Shown: positions 28,569 through 40,471, counted from the stretch's first letter. The stretch is DNA of 64,000 bases from Paenibacillus sp. JCM 10914 (GCF_001315105.1 NZ_BAZR01000001.1:62001-126000), one strand, 5' to 3'. A program made the numbers and translations. The notes: generated from the letters alone by a model not told the origin.

Positions 28569-28584
28569 ACTTGTACGTACATTT
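28569..28584 (+). promoter_or_regulatory. AraR operator 1 upstream of araA
   Basis: ACTTGTACGTACATTT matches the AraR consensus ATTTGTACGTACAAAT in its TTGTACGTACA core. Confidence 0.75.
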
Positions 28585-28608
28585 ATATTTAATTAGGACT
28601 ATACATCA

Positions 28609-28624
28609 TGTGGTATGTACAAAT
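28609..28624 (+). promoter_or_regulatory. AraR operator 2 upstream of araA (half-conserved)
   Basis: The right half (GTACAAAT) is perfect and the left half degenerate. Its centre is exactly 40 bases from operator 1, about four helical turns, the kind of phasing used for cooperative AraR binding in B. subtilis. Confidence 0.55.
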
Positions 28625-28662
28625 TAGGTAGGAAGCATTGTATATCTAGGAGGCGTTAGAAC

Positions 28663-30149
28663 ATGGAATTGAAACCGCATTCTTTCTGGTTTGTTACCGG
28701 GAGCCAGCATTTGTACGGCCCTGAGACGCTGGAGCAGGTGGCTGAGCATTCACGGATCGTGGCCAACGACCTTGATCAAGATTCTGAATTCACTTATCCC
28801 GTCGTATTCAAGCCAATCGTAACGACAGCGGATGAAATTTATCAGCTGATTCTTGAAGCAAACAATGATACAACTTGTGCAGGAATTATCACCTGGATGC
28901 ATACGTTCTCTCCCGCAAAAATGTGGATTGCAGCTTGTCTCAGCTACAAAAACCACTGCTGCATTTCCATACGCAATTCAACCGAGACATTCCATGGGAG
29001 ACGATCGACATGGACTTTATGAATTTGAATCAATCCGCTCATGGTGACCGTGAATACGGACATATCGGTGCTCGTCTAGGCATGGCTCGCAAGGTCATTG
29101 TCGGCCATTGGGAGGACCCGGAGGTGCGAGGCGGCATTGCCGGCTGGATGCGGACGGCGGCGGCATATGCGGAGAGCCGCAGGCTGAAAGTCGCGCGATT
29201 CGGCGATAATATGCGCCAGGTTGCTGTTACCGAAGGAGATAAGGTCGAGGCGCAGATTCGACTCGGCTGGTCGGTCAACGGTTACGGGATTGGTGAGCTC
29301 GTTCACGCGATGAACGAAGTCAGTGACGATGAAGTAAAGGGATTGCTTAAGGAATACGCAGAGGAATATACGATAACAAGAGACGGACTTAATGAGGGGC
29401 ATGTACGAGACTCGATTGCATATCAGGCGCGAATTGAGATTGCGCTTCGTCATTTCCTTGAAGCAGGCGGATTCGGCGCATTCACGACTACGTTCGAGGA
29501 CTTGCATGGCATGAACCAGCTTCCGGGGCTTGCTGTACAGCGCTTGATGGCATCGGGTTACGGTTTCGGTGGAGAAGGCGATTGGAAGACCGCCGCGCTG
29601 ACACGCGTGCTTAAAGTGCTGGCTAACAATCAGAGCACCTCGTTTATGGAGGATTATACGTATCATTTCGAGCCGGGCAACCATATGGTTCTAGGATCGC
29701 ATATGCTGGAGGTTTGTCCAACCATTGCTATGGATAAGCCGACAGTGGAGGTACACCCGCTCGGAATCGGAGGGAAGGGCGATCCGGCGCGGCTCGTATT
29801 TAACGGCCAAGACGGACCTGCGGTTAATGCATCACTTATCGATCTCGGTCATCGGTTCCGGCTACTTGTCAACGTGGTGGACGGAGTTAAGGTAGAGCAG
29901 GCGATGCCGAAGCTGCCGGTAGCACGCGTGCTGTGGAAGCCGCAACCGTCCTTGCGTGAATCCGCAGAAGCATGGATTGTGGCTGGCGGTGCCCATCATA
30001 CCGTTCTGTCGTATGCGATGACATCAGAGCATCTAAGCGATTGGGCTGAGATGGCGGGGATTGAAGCTGTCATCATTGATAAAGATACGAGTTTACAGCG
30101 CTTCAAGAACGAACTTCGCTGGAGTGAAGCGGCTTACCGTTACCGCTGA
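28663..30149 (+). CDS. araA: L-arabinose isomerase, one-base frameshift
   Basis: Converts L-arabinose to L-ribulose. The joined protein of about 495 residues equals the family length. The N-terminal part contains [19 protein letters not shown] and [13 protein letters not shown]. The frame is lost at about 28933, where GCAGCTTG should read GCAGGCTTG; the second frame continues [20 protein letters not shown]. Active-site elements [30 protein letters not shown] and [15 protein letters not shown] are intact. AGGAGG precedes the ATG and two AraR boxes lie upstream. One missing G explains everything, and the interval is 2 modulo 3. Confidence 0.93.
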
Positions 30150-30253
30150 TCCCGCAGGTTGTCTGATTTTTCACCGGGCTGTGTTACAATAGCGGGAAGA
30201 GCAGGATTCTTGCAAATCCTAGCATAATGAGTGCGTGAGGCCAGAGGTGAAGA

Positions 30254-31345
30254 ATGAATAATAGACGGATACCCAAATATATGGTTTTAAAAAATGAATT
30301 GCTCTCCTGGTTCGAATCAGGGAGACTACAGCCCGGAAGACAAGTACCTTCGGAGCATGAAATTGCCGATCAATTCGGTGTTAGCCGCCAGACGGTGCGT
30401 CAGACTTTTGGCGAACTGGAGAAGGAGGGTTGGCTCACGCGAATCCAGGGCAAGGGAACCTTCGCCCGAAATCCACAGCGGCGGGAAAGTGAGCAAGTCA
30501 AGACGATCGGCATCATTACAACGTATATTTCGGACTACATCTTCCCCCATATTGTCCGCGGGGCTGAGGCGGAGTTGCGGAGCAAGGGCTATCGCCTGCT
30601 GCTCTCCAGCACCGATAATCATAAGGAGAAGGAGATGGAAAGCCTAAGGCTGATGACCAGTCAGCCGCTGAGCGGGCTAATTATCGAGCCGACCAAGAGT
30701 GCGGAAGGCAATCCGAACCTAGGGTACTTTCTATCTTTGCAGGAGAAGGGAATCCCGTTCCTCATGATCAATGAGAAGTATCGCGAGCTCGAGTGCCCAT
30801 GTCTTAAGGTGGATGATGAACTTGGCGGCTATTTGGCTACGCGTCATCTGATTGCAAGCGGACATACCACGATTGCGGGCTTTTTCAAACGGGACGATTT
30901 GCAAGGGGTGAATCGATTGAAGGGGTTTCTGCGCGCTCATCGGGAAGCAGGCCTTACAGTTTCTCCGGATCGCGTTATTACGTATACAACGGAACAGAAG
31001 GGCGAATTACCCTATAGCCAGGCGTTAACGCTGCTTCATCTTCCTTATGAACTAAGACCGACGGGATTAGTCTGTTATAACGATGAGCTGGCTGTATCGC
31101 TCATTGAGGCAACCGGGCAATGTGGCCTGAATATTCCGCAAGACGTGTCGGTGGTAGGATTTGATGATTCGACGCTAGCGGTTGCGTCAGGCGTCAAACT
31201 GACGTCGATGACCCATCCGAAGACAGAGATGGGCGTATTAGCGGCCAGACAGTTGATTAGCATGATTGAGGAGCAAACGGTGATTGAGGATACGATCTAC
31301 CAGCCGACGCTGGTTGAGAGAGAATCGGTAACAAAGTTGAAGTGA
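30254..31345 (+). CDS. araR: Arabinose repressor AraR (GntR helix-turn-helix with LacI-type sensor)
   Basis: 363 residues with the characteristic chimeric architecture: a GntR winged helix (about 5-72, PSEHEIADQFGVSRQTVRQ) joined to a periplasmic-binding/LacI sensor (about 82-360, TIGIITTYISDYIFPHIVRG and SVVGFDDSTLAVASG). AraR represses arabinose genes until L-arabinose binds the sensor. Palindromic AraR boxes occur before araA and araD in this window, directly supporting the identity. AGAGGTG precedes the ATG. It sits between araA and araD, whereas B. subtilis araR is separate. Confidence 0.94.
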   Translation: MNNRRIPKYMVLKNELLSWFESGRLQPGRQVPSEHEIADQFGVSRQTVRQTFGELEKEGWLTRIQGKGTFARNPQRRESEQVKTIGIITTYISDYIFPHIVRGAEAELRSKGYRLLLSSTDNHKEKEMESLRLMTSQPLSGLIIEPTKSAEGNPNLGYFLSLQEKGIPFLMINEKYRELECPCLKVDDELGGYLATRHLIASGHTTIAGFFKRDDLQGVNRLKGFLRAHREAGLTVSPDRVITYTTEQKGELPYSQALTLLHLPYELRPTGLVCYNDELAVSLIEATGQCGLNIPQDVSVVGFDDSTLAVASGVKLTSMTHPKTEMGVLAARQLISMIEEQTVIEDTIYQPTLVERESVTKLK

Positions 31346-31393
31346 TATATGCATGTAAGAGAGGTCTGAAGATATCGGACCTTTACCGATCTA

Positions 31394-31409
31394 ACTTGTA
31401 CGTACAAGG
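31394..31409 (+). promoter_or_regulatory. AraR operator upstream of araD
   Basis: ACTTGTACGTACAAGG holds a perfect CTTGTACGTACAAG palindrome, 45 bases before the araD start. It suggests that araD-araB-araM form a separately controlled AraR unit. Confidence 0.8.
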
Positions 31410-31453
31410 TTGTTACTCCACACGCTACAAAATATGGAGAGGAGCGGTTGCTC

Positions 31454-32143
31454 ATGTTGGAGAATCTGAAGCAGCAGGTGCTGGAAGCCAATCTGGAGCT
31501 TCCCCGCTACGGCTTGGTCACGTTTACGTGGGGGAATGTCAGCGGGATCGATCGTGAGCGCGGACTAGTTGTCATTAAGCCTAGCGGAGTGCCGTACGAG
31601 GACTTGAAGGCCGAGGATATGGTTGTATTGGATCTGCAGGGAAATGTGGTCGAAGGTGGGTTGAGGCCATCTTCCGATACACCGACGCATCTTGTTCTGT
31701 ACCAGCAGTTTCAGGATATCGGCGGGATTGTCCATACCCATTCGCCTTGGGGAACAAGCTGGGCTCAAGCCGGGCGCGCACTTCCCGCCTATGGCACAAC
31801 GCATGCGGATTACTTCTACGGTGAAATTCCGATAACACGCCCGATGAATCGTGCCGAAATCGAAGGGGCTTATGAACAAGAGACCGGTAAAGTCATCGTT
31901 GAACGCTTTGCAACACTCGATCCGATGATGGTGCCGGGTATCCTCGTTCATGCCCATGCACCGTTTGCGTGGGGCAAGGATGCTCACCATGCAGTTCATA
32001 ACGCCGTTGTGCTGGAGGAATGCGCCAAGATTGCTGCCCGGATGCAGCAGATCAATCCGGATGCGGAACCGATGGACCAGTCGCTGTTGGATCGCCACTT
32101 TCTGAGGAAGCACGGAGCTAGCGCTTACTATGGCCAGAAGTAA
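31454..32143 (+). CDS. araD: L-ribulose-5-phosphate 4-epimerase
   Basis: 229-residue class II aldolase-family epimerase turning L-ribulose 5-phosphate into D-xylulose 5-phosphate. Zinc ligands and catalytic regions are visible: [51 protein letters not shown] and [19 protein letters not shown] 31454 follows AGGAG at about ten bases; TTG 31448 is the upstream alternative. First gene after the second AraR-controlled promoter. Confidence 0.95.
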   Translation: MLENLKQQVLEANLELPRYGLVTFTWGNVSGIDRERGLVVIKPSGVPYEDLKAEDMVVLDLQGNVVEGGLRPSSDTPTHLVLYQQFQDIGGIVHTHSPWGTSWAQAGRALPAYGTTHADYFYGEIPITRPMNRAEIEGAYEQETGKVIVERFATLDPMMVPGILVHAHAPFAWGKDAHHAVHNAVVLEECAKIAARMQQINPDAEPMDQSLLDRHFLRKHGASAYYGQK

Positions 32144-32195
32144 TAATTCACTGTAGTCATCATCATTCTATAGTTCATTATGGAGGGAAAATGAA

Positions 32196-33866
32196 ATGGG
32201 GAATAAGTATGCCATTGGCATTGACTACGGAACGCAGTCCGGGCGAGCGGTATTGGTGGATCTGTCCAATGGAGAAGAGGTCGCCGATCACGTCACACCG
32301 TATCGTCATCATGTTATCGATGAGTTTCTGCCCGGTTCCGGCCAAAAGCTGGAGCAGGACTGGGCGCTCCAGCATCCTGGGGATTATCTGGAGGTCCTAA
32401 CGCAGTCGGTGCCAGCCGTAATTGCCGAGTCAGGAATCCATCCGGCCGATGTGATCGGCATCGGTATTGATTTTACGGCCTGCACGATGCTGCCCATCGA
32501 TGGAGCAGGAGAGCCGCTTTGTTTTCATCCCGAGCTTGCTGAGCAACCGCACAGCTGGGTGAAGCTATGGAAGCATCATGCCGCTCAACCGGAAGCTGAT
32601 CGAATTAACGCGATTGCAGCTGAACGGGGAGAAGCTTTTTTGCCGCGATATGGGGGGAAGATCTCCTCGGAATGGATGATCGCCAAGGTGTGGCAAATTC
32701 TAGATGAAGCACCTGCTATTTATGAACGTACGGATCGGTTTCTTGAAGCTGCCGACTGGGTCATCTCCCAATTGACCGGGAACATCGTACGGAACAGCTG
32801 TACCGCAGGTTACAAAGCTATCTGGCACAAGGGCGACGGTTATCCGAGCACGGATTATTTCAAGGCGCTTGATCCTCGTTTGGAGAAATTAACGGAAACC
32901 AAGCTGCGTGGAGATGTTATTCCGCTTGGCAGCACCGCCGGTGGCCTTACCGAGGAAATGGCTGCGAAGATGGGACTGTCTCCGGGCATTGCCGTTGCGG
33001 TTGGTAACGTAGATGCTCATGCAGCTGTACCGGCTGTGGGTGTCGTAACGCCCGGCAAGCTGGTGATGGCGATGGGGACCTCCATCTGCCATATGGTGCT
33101 CGGTACCGAAGAGAAGCAGGTTGAGGGAATGTGCGGTGTAGTGGAGGATGGCATTATCCCAGGGCTGTACGGCTATGAAGCGGGGCAATCGGCCGTAGGG
33201 GATATATTCGAATGGTATGTGGAAGAAGCGCTTCCAGCGTACGTCCAACAAGCTGCAACCGAAGCAGGGATCAGCGTGCATCAGTGGCTTGAGCGAGAGG
33301 CGGCTGCATATAAGCCGGGACAGACCGGTTTGCTAGCGCTCGACTGGTGGAACGGCAATCGCTCCGTGCTGGTGGATACCGATCTTACGGGCATGCTGCT
33401 CGGAATGACGCTGCTGACGAAGCCTCAAGAGATTTATCGCGCGTTGCTGGAAGCAACGGCTTTCGGTACCCGGAAGATCGTTGATGCCTTTCACCATAAC
33501 GGGGTGAAGGTCGATGTATTGTATGCATGTGGCGGATTGCCGCAGAAGAACCGGCTCTTGATGCAGATTTATGCTGATGTGACCAATCGGGAGATCAAGA
33601 TCGCAGACTCGAAGCAGACGCCAGCGCTAGGTGCCGCTATGTTTGCTGCTGTAGCTGCCGGCCAAGACAAAGGCGGGTACGATTCGATCATCGATGCTGC
33701 AGCGAAGATGGCCCGGGTAAAGGAAGAGAGCTTTCAACCGATTCCCGCGCATGTCGCCATATACGAGCAATTGTATCAGGAATACGGCAAACTGCACGAC
33801 TATTTTGGCCGCGGAGATAACGACGTAATGAAGCGATTGAAGCGGATCAAGCAGTCAGCCGAATAG
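32196..33866 (+). CDS. araB: Ribulokinase
   Basis: 556-residue FGGY-family kinase phosphorylating L-ribulose. The N-terminal phosphate loop is [17 protein letters not shown] and the second-domain features are [25 protein letters not shown] and [19 protein letters not shown]. Length matches B. subtilis AraB. TGGAGGG precedes ATG 32196; an earlier ATG at 32191 is out of frame. About 50 bases separate it from araD, consistent with one transcript. Confidence 0.96.
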   Translation: MGNKYAIGIDYGTQSGRAVLVDLSNGEEVADHVTPYRHHVIDEFLPGSGQKLEQDWALQHPGDYLEVLTQSVPAVIAESGIHPADVIGIGIDFTACTMLPIDGAGEPLCFHPELAEQPHSWVKLWKHHAAQPEADRINAIAAERGEAFLPRYGGKISSEWMIAKVWQILDEAPAIYERTDRFLEAADWVISQLTGNIVRNSCTAGYKAIWHKGDGYPSTDYFKALDPRLEKLTETKLRGDVIPLGSTAGGLTEEMAAKMGLSPGIAVAVGNVDAHAAVPAVGVVTPGKLVMAMGTSICHMVLGTEEKQVEGMCGVVEDGIIPGLYGYEAGQSAVGDIFEWYVEEALPAYVQQAATEAGISVHQWLEREAAAYKPGQTGLLALDWWNGNRSVLVDTDLTGMLLGMTLLTKPQEIYRALLEATAFGTRKIVDAFHHNGVKVDVLYACGGLPQKNRLLMQIYADVTNREIKIADSKQTPALGAAMFAAVAAGQDKGGYDSIIDAAAKMARVKEESFQPIPAHVAIYEQLYQEYGKLHDYFGRGDNDVMKRLKRIKQSAE

Positions 33867-33924
33867 AACCATGAACTTCACCAGAGGTGGATGAAGTTAA
33901 GCAGGGTTGATGGGAGGAATATCT

Positions 33925-35103
33925 ATGACGGATTCATTGAGTTATGCTAGACGTCTAATGAGCCAGTTGAGGGAGAATCAGCCAACTTTCTCAGAACTAT
34001 TGCATATGCAGCTTGAGTCGGGTGCTTTAGACGATATTCCGGCATTTTTGAAACGACGGTCATTATCCTCACCGATCATTGTGGCGGATGCCAACACGTT
34101 CGAGGCTGCGGGTACCCGCTTGATGGACGCGTTGGTGGATGAGGGACTGGAACCGAACTTGTGCATCATACAGCCGGATACAATCGGTAATGTTGTGGCT
34201 GACGCGGAATCTATTCTACAGCTTCTGATTGAGGTGAAACCTGAGCGTACAGGATGTCTGATCGCCGTTGGTTCCGGCACGATTCATGACATCACGCGAT
34301 TTGCCGCGCACCGGTCAGGCAAGCCCTTCATATCCGTGCCGACTGCACCCTCGGTGGACGGATTCACTTCGGCCGGCGCGCCAATCGTTGTACGTGGAGT
34401 GAAAGAGACTTTCCAAGCCTCGGCACCGATCGCGCTCTTCGCGGATCTGGACATCCTGGTTAAGGCGCCGCAGTTGCTGGTAGCCGCCGGATTCGGTGAC
34501 ATGCTCGGCAAGTATACCTCATTGCTCGATTGGAGATTCTCTTCACATACGGCACGCGAACCATATGATGAACAGGTAGCTGGTATTACCCAGAGGGCGC
34601 TGGAGTCCTGCGTCCAACATGTAGAAGATATCGGTAAGCGGACGGAAACGGGGATCCAAATTCTCATGACCGCATTGATCGAATCAGGGATCGCGATGCT
34701 GTTGTTCGGTCAATCCCACCCGGCCTCCGGAGCAGAGCACCATCTGTCTCATTATTGGGAGATGGCCTATTTGCAGAAAGGGCGAAAGGCGCTGCTGCAC
34801 GGGGCCAAGGTAGGCGTGGCATCCAGCGAAATTTCTCAGCTGTATCATGACGCGGCAGAGAGAGGCGAATATCCTTATGCAGAGCCCCAGGATTGGAAAC
34901 AGCACAGGCAGCAGGTGCAGGAATGGTTGCGGCAAGTTCCCTCTAGGGAAGCGATGGCTTCGCTGCTGCGCCAAGCAGGAGGACCTGCTAATCTTCGTGA
35001 TCTCGGAGTGGATGAGGAGCTATTCGCACAGAGCCTGCGGGAAGCCCATGCCCTTCGAAATCGCCATACAATCTTAAAGGCTTTGAATGAGGACAATCAT
35101 TAA
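33925..35103 (+). CDS. araM: sn-glycerol-1-phosphate dehydrogenase AraM
   Basis: 392-residue member of the iron-ADH/glycerol dehydrogenase superfamily. AraM/EgsA makes sn-glycerol 1-phosphate from dihydroxyacetone phosphate, the stereoisomer used for archaeal-type ether lipids. The NAD-binding motif is AVGSGTIHDITRFAAHR. Metal ligands are in VPTAPSVDGFTSAGAP, HPASGAEHHLSHYWEM and LLHGAKVGVAS. As in B. subtilis, it lies in the arabinose operon although it is not needed for arabinose catabolism. ATG 33925 follows GGGAGG; the in-frame start at 33907 lies before that SD. Confidence 0.92.
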   Translation: MTDSLSYARRLMSQLRENQPTFSELLHMQLESGALDDIPAFLKRRSLSSPIIVADANTFEAAGTRLMDALVDEGLEPNLCIIQPDTIGNVVADAESILQLLIEVKPERTGCLIAVGSGTIHDITRFAAHRSGKPFISVPTAPSVDGFTSAGAPIVVRGVKETFQASAPIALFADLDILVKAPQLLVAAGFGDMLGKYTSLLDWRFSSHTAREPYDEQVAGITQRALESCVQHVEDIGKRTETGIQILMTALIESGIAMLLFGQSHPASGAEHHLSHYWEMAYLQKGRKALLHGAKVGVASSEISQLYHDAAERGEYPYAEPQDWKQHRQQVQEWLRQVPSREAMASLLRQAGGPANLRDLGVDEELFAQSLREAHALRNRHTILKALNEDNH

Positions 35104-35116
35104 CAGAGTAGAGAAC

Positions 35117-35150
35117 AAGAGCGAGCAGGTATCCAGCCTGTCTCGCTCTT
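35117..35150 (+). terminator. Terminator after araM
   Basis: AAGAGCGAG pairs with CTCGCTCTT, with inner AGG/CCT. The T tract is weak (CAATTTA); it may serve both the ara operon and the convergent regulator gene. Confidence 0.65.
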
Positions 35151-35179
35151 CAATTTATGTCGTATATACGTGGACGGTG

Positions 35180-36097
35180 TTACCCTTCCCTTACATCGTA
35201 CAGGATACGAGCCAGCAAGTCCTGACTGTAGTTACCGAAGTGCTTGCCGTACAGCGTTAAGCCGCGCTTGTTAACGGAGCGTTCATTCACCGCAACTCGG
35301 AACGTAAGCTCACTCTTGTAATCAAGCTGGATCTGATCCAGACTGACGTTTGAAATGCGGTAGCCATCAATAAAACATCCTTCGCGATTGATCCGAATGA
35401 GCTTCAGCATGCCGTACTGATTCAGGTGCGGGGGCCACCAATCCGGGTTAAACGTACCACGTGTATCACCGAAGTCCCCTGGACTCGTCCAACTGCCGAG
35501 TTCAACCCCGTTCAGGTAGAAGAAGATATCGGAAGGGTAGTTGTTATTGTATCCCGGCGCTTCCGAACCAAGTTCCAGGGAGAACTGGATTTCACGGAAA
35601 TTCTGATTGGATTTCAAATAATTCGGAATTCGATATTCAAGAAACCCCTCGGTGAGCCAGACGATCTCTGCATGAATACGATTCGGGTCCGCGAAATAGC
35701 GCGGATCGTCAAAGTCACCGATGATGCTATCTTTCGTGGCCAGTCCGCACGTCGGAGTAACCTGATAGTCACTGTAGTGTCCAACCTTAATATCAACCTC
35801 ATATAGATTATCTGTATCCTTGCTGCGCAGATCGACCATCAATTTATCTTTGTTCAAGTAACAGATCTTCTGAATTCCGTGCTTGCCGCCGGTGGTGTTG
35901 ATCTCGATGAGGCCGCTCTCTTCCAGCTTTCTGATATGCATCGTAATTGCGCCATTGCTCAAATTGAGTCGGCTAGCAATCTCATTCAGATTCAGGCTTT
36001 CGTTCTTTGAGAGTAATTCCAGAATCTGAATGCGGATCTCCGAGCTAAGCGCTTTGAAAATATCAAGTCCACTCATTAAATCCTTAATATATATCAT
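35180..36097 (-). CDS. ArsR-like winged-helix regulator with a large C-terminal domain, beside the arabinofuranosidase gene
   Basis: 305 residues. An ArsR-like winged helix (about 1-75, FKALSSEIRIQILELL and NEIASRLNLSNGAITMHIRK) is joined to a beta-rich C-terminal domain of about 200 residues that I cannot assign (CGLATKDSIIGDFDDPRYF, SLELGSEAPGYNNNYPSD). The C-terminal part may bind a sugar, as it is Trp/Tyr/Asn rich. The gene is divergent from the GH51 arabinofuranosidase across an AT-rich 320-base region with a palindrome, so controlling that gene is inferred. The start at 36097 was chosen because GAAGAAGG lies upstream; the frame opens at 36148 without an SD, and 36076 (MSGLD) is another option. 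Confidence 0.78.
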   Translation of the reverse strand: MIYIKDLMSGLDIFKALSSEIRIQILELLSKNESLNLNEIASRLNLSNGAITMHIRKLEESGLIEINTTGGKHGIQKICYLNKDKLMVDLRSKDTDNLYEVDIKVGHYSDYQVTPTCGLATKDSIIGDFDDPRYFADPNRIHAEIVWLTEGFLEYRIPNYLKSNQNFREIQFSLELGSEAPGYNNNYPSDIFFYLNGVELGSWTSPGDFGDTRGTFNPDWWPPHLNQYGMLKLIRINREGCFIDGYRISNVSLDQIQLDYKSELTFRVAVNERSVNKRGLTLYGKHFGNYSQDLLARILYDVREG

Positions 36098-36298
36098 ATG
36101 ATATTTAAACCTTCTTCCAATTCGAGATTGTTTACGTGGTTGTTCCATAAAACAAGCTATTTATTTTAGGTTATTATAAATCAATCTACTCGTGAAATAA
36201 AGATTCAACCTACCGTAGCATAATCTTTATGAGATAAATAGTCGACAGAAATCAAGGCAAGTTAAATAAGTTATTCGTATTTTATTTATTTCTTATTT

Positions 36299-36316
36299 AT
36301 ATAAATTGATTTATAT
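36299..36316. promoter_or_regulatory. Palindrome in the divergent control region before abfA
   Basis: ATATAAATTGATTTATAT has two perfect eight-base arms with TG at the centre, in the AT-rich region between the ArsR-like gene and abfA. It is a candidate operator, but AT-rich DNA produces palindromes easily. Nothing else was recognised in the interval 36098-36420. Confidence 0.4.
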
Positions 36317-36396
36317 TTATGTGTTTACATATCCAAATTCCTATGATAATTTATACTTGAAATCGAATTCATTCAAGGATATTTAAAACAGTTTAA

Positions 36397-37944
<1,548 letters not shown>

Positions 37945-38042
37945 TTTTCGTTCTGCCGTCTCTTCTGTATAATTGCAGTCAGAGCTAACTATCCTTTATG
38001 ATACAAAGATAAGTGTTCATGAAGGATAAGAGGTGAGGTATT

Positions 38043-38258
38043 GTGCATCCTGTAACCAAGGCTCTCTTGTGGATCGGCGGGATTCTGATTGTGATTGGAT
38101 TGTTGTGGCCTGTGATTGGGCGTTTTGTTGGAAGGCTACCGGGGGATATCGTAGTTGATCGACCCCATATGAAGATATATTTTCCGATCGTTACTTGTCT
38201 TGTCATAAGTGTAGTGGGTTCGCTTATATTGTTTCTGATCCAACAGTTTCGTAAATGA
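38043..38258 (+). CDS. DUF2905 small membrane protein
   Basis: 71 residues with two membrane segments (about 7-27 and 45-66) flanking the conserved FVGRLPGDIVVDRPHMKIYFP, which is diagnostic of DUF2905. Function unknown. GTG 38043 follows GAGGTGAGG. Monocistronic with a strong downstream hairpin. Confidence 0.88.
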   Translation: MHPVTKALLWIGGILIVIGLLWPVIGRFVGRLPGDIVVDRPHMKIYFPIVTCLVISVVGSLILFLIQQFRK

Positions 38259-38280
38259 TCGCGAATTCTTTATAGAAAAA

Positions 38281-38318
38281 AATCAGGCCAGCAAGGGAAA
38301 TCCCTCGCTGGCTGATTC
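38281..38318. terminator. Bidirectional terminator between the DUF2905 and YitT genes
   Basis: AATCAGGCCAGC pairs with GCTGGCTGATT, with an inner GGG/CCC. Five A lie before it and the two flanking genes converge on it. Confidence 0.8.
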
Positions 38319-38330
38319 ATGTGTTCAAAC

Positions 38331-39212
38331 CTATTTCTGAATGGTGGTGATCCTTGCTTCAGGATCCAAACTTTTGATAATGGACTTGAATCTTGGCATT
38401 TCCAGAACATGCACCTGGTACACTATTGGTTCCGGACCTGAATCGTCAGTGGCACGCTCGGCGCTCGCTTCATCATTCGGCTTGGTGTGCCGAGGTTCAT
38501 AGCCCATAATGGCCTTAACGCTATGCCTAATTTCACGTCCGCTTACGCTATGGACCTGAACTTCACGCTTAAGCGGCAGGCGAGAGGTTATAATACGTCC
38601 AGCCTCCAGCGCCATCAGACAAGCAATTGCAGAATACATTGCCCCCTCCCAACCCAGAATTAACCCAGCGAGTGTTAATACGACCAGGTTGATGATGATG
38701 GGGATATGAGAGGGCTTTAGACGACTTAATAAATGCGACAATGGCTGCGGTATTTTGGGAAGCTGCAACGAATCGAGCACAATGCCATAACGAAGCCCGA
38801 TCCCGATGCCAACGCCTACGAATATACCGCCAATGGCTGCACTGCCAATCGTACTGTCGATTAGTGCTGGAAGTGGAAAGAACAAGACGGAACAGATGGA
38901 GAAGGACAACAGCCCGATCGTAGCGATGAGCGCCTTCTCCCGGTCGGAATGACGATAGGCGATGAACAGCAGCGGCATATTCAGCGCGAATAGGAACATG
39001 CCTGTATGGAGCCCTGTCACATGCGATGCCAATGCTGATATCCCGGTCATTCCTCCTGCAATCATTCCGCTAGGAACAAGAAATAAATCCAGTCCGAACG
39101 CTGCAATCAATCCTCCGATGGCAGCCATGAATATTCGTCTTCGTGTACTTGCCTGCTCTGAAGAGCCTTGTGTACTGTTCGTTACCCGACCCGGGGCTTG
39201 AACCATAGGCAA
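38331..39212 (-). CDS. YitT-family membrane protein (DUF2179 C-terminus)
   Basis: 293 residues with about five membrane segments (between residues 27 and 210; GLIAAFGLDLFLVPSGMIAG and GMTGISALASHVTGLHTGMF are typical) and a C-terminal cytosolic DUF2179 domain ending LEMPRFKSIIKSLDPEARI. It is longer than usual by an insertion rich in charged residues before DUF2179. Function unproven in the family. The TTG at 39212 is preferred because AAGGAGG is five bases upstream; ATG 39206 is the alternative. Eleven bases separate it from the end of khtU, so it is likely the last gene of that transcript. Confidence 0.82.
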   Translation of the reverse strand: MPMVQAPGRVTNSTQGSSEQASTRRRIFMAAIGGLIAAFGLDLFLVPSGMIAGGMTGISALASHVTGLHTGMFLFALNMPLLFIAYRHSDREKALIATIGLLSFSICSVLFFPLPALIDSTIGSAAIGGIFVGVGIGIGLRYGIVLDSLQLPKIPQPLSHLLSRLKPSHIPIIINLVVLTLAGLILGWEGAMYSAIACLMALEAGRIITSRLPLKREVQVHSVSGREIRHSVKAIMGYEPRHTKPNDEASAERATDDSGPEPIVYQVHVLEMPRFKSIIKSLDPEARITTIQK

Positions 39213-39223
39213 TGTACCCTCCT

Positions 39224-40467
39224 TTAAACACCAGCGCTTTCATCTTTATGCTTCGGTTTAACCGGTTTCTTCTCTTTATGATCTTTAAATTTAAAGATTT
39301 TGTTTAAGAAGTTATACACATGCTTGGATTCTTTGGTTAACAAAGGTCCAAGGATCGCAAGAATTAGTACGTACAGCGCAGCAAACGGTTGAATAAAGGC
39401 CGCCAAGCCGCCTGCTTTACCCATGTTGGCAAGAATGATGGAGAATTCACCACGGGATACAATGGTCAAGCCGATGTTGGATGATGCTTTTGAAGACAAT
39501 CCAGCACTGCGACCTGCAAGCATACCCGCAAGGAAGTTACCAAACAACGTAATAATTACAGCGATCAGTGATAACCACACAGCTCCGCCGAGTTCGGACG
39601 GTACAATCGTTAAACCGAAACTAAAGAAGAATATAGCACCAAAGAAATCACGGAACGGCAAAATCAAATGCTCAATTCTCTCACGATGGTCGGTTTCAGC
39701 TAAGACTAGTCCGACCAGCAGCGCACCAATTGCCTCCGCAACGTGAATGGTCTCTGCAAAACCAGCAAGTAGGAACAACGCTCCGAATACAACTAAGCAG
39801 AATAGTTCGTTGGAGCGAATATTCAGCGCACGATTAAGCAGGGGCACAATTTTTCGTCCAATGATAATGACAAGCAGCATGAAGCCTAGTGCAATAAGTG
39901 CAGATACTAATACACCGCCGAGGATGAAGATCCACTCAATACAAGACCCGAGAGGATCGAGATATAGACGGCGAGGAATACATCCTCAAACATAATGATG
40001 CCGAGAATCATCTCGGTTTCTGGATTGGCCGTTCTCCTTAAGTCGACCAGCACCTTGGCGACGATCGCACTCGAGGAGATCGTGACAATTCCCGCAACAA
40101 TAAGCGTTTCTGCGATTGGAAAGCCGGAGAGAATACCGATCGACAATCCCAGCGTAAAGTTAATTGCAATATAAATACTGCCACCGACAACGATGGACTT
40201 ACCTGATTTAATCAAACGACCGACAGAAAACTCTAAACCGAGGTAGAACAGGAGAAACAATACGCCAATCCGACCCATAAACTCTATGAGCGGAGCACTC
40301 TCGATAAACCTGAAATCGAAAGGTCCCCAATGAAATGCGTGTGGCCCTACCGCCATCCCGACGAGAATGTAAAATGGGACGACGGAGAATCGGAGTTTAG
40401 CCGATAGCAATCCCGCAATGGCGATTAGGCCAATCGCCAGTCCTACTTCTAAAACCATGTGATCCAT
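39224..40467 (-). CDS. khtU: K+/H+ antiporter KhtU (CPA2 family), one-base frameshift
   Basis: About 414 residues once joined, equal to B. subtilis KhtU. It exports K+ in exchange for H+. The first frame (to 39907) reads VPFYILVGMAVGPHAFHWGP, LFLLFYLGLEFS and GIVTISSSAIVAKVL. It is lost near 39917-39930, and the second frame resumes with LGGVLVSALIAL and covers EAIGALLVGLVLAETDHRE, VSRGEFSIILANMG and a basic tail. The interval is 2 modulo 3, so one base is missing. The N-terminus overlaps the end of khtT; ATG 40467 or GTG 40479 may start it. Partner of KhtT. Confidence 0.9.
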
Positions 40468-40471
40468 GTCA

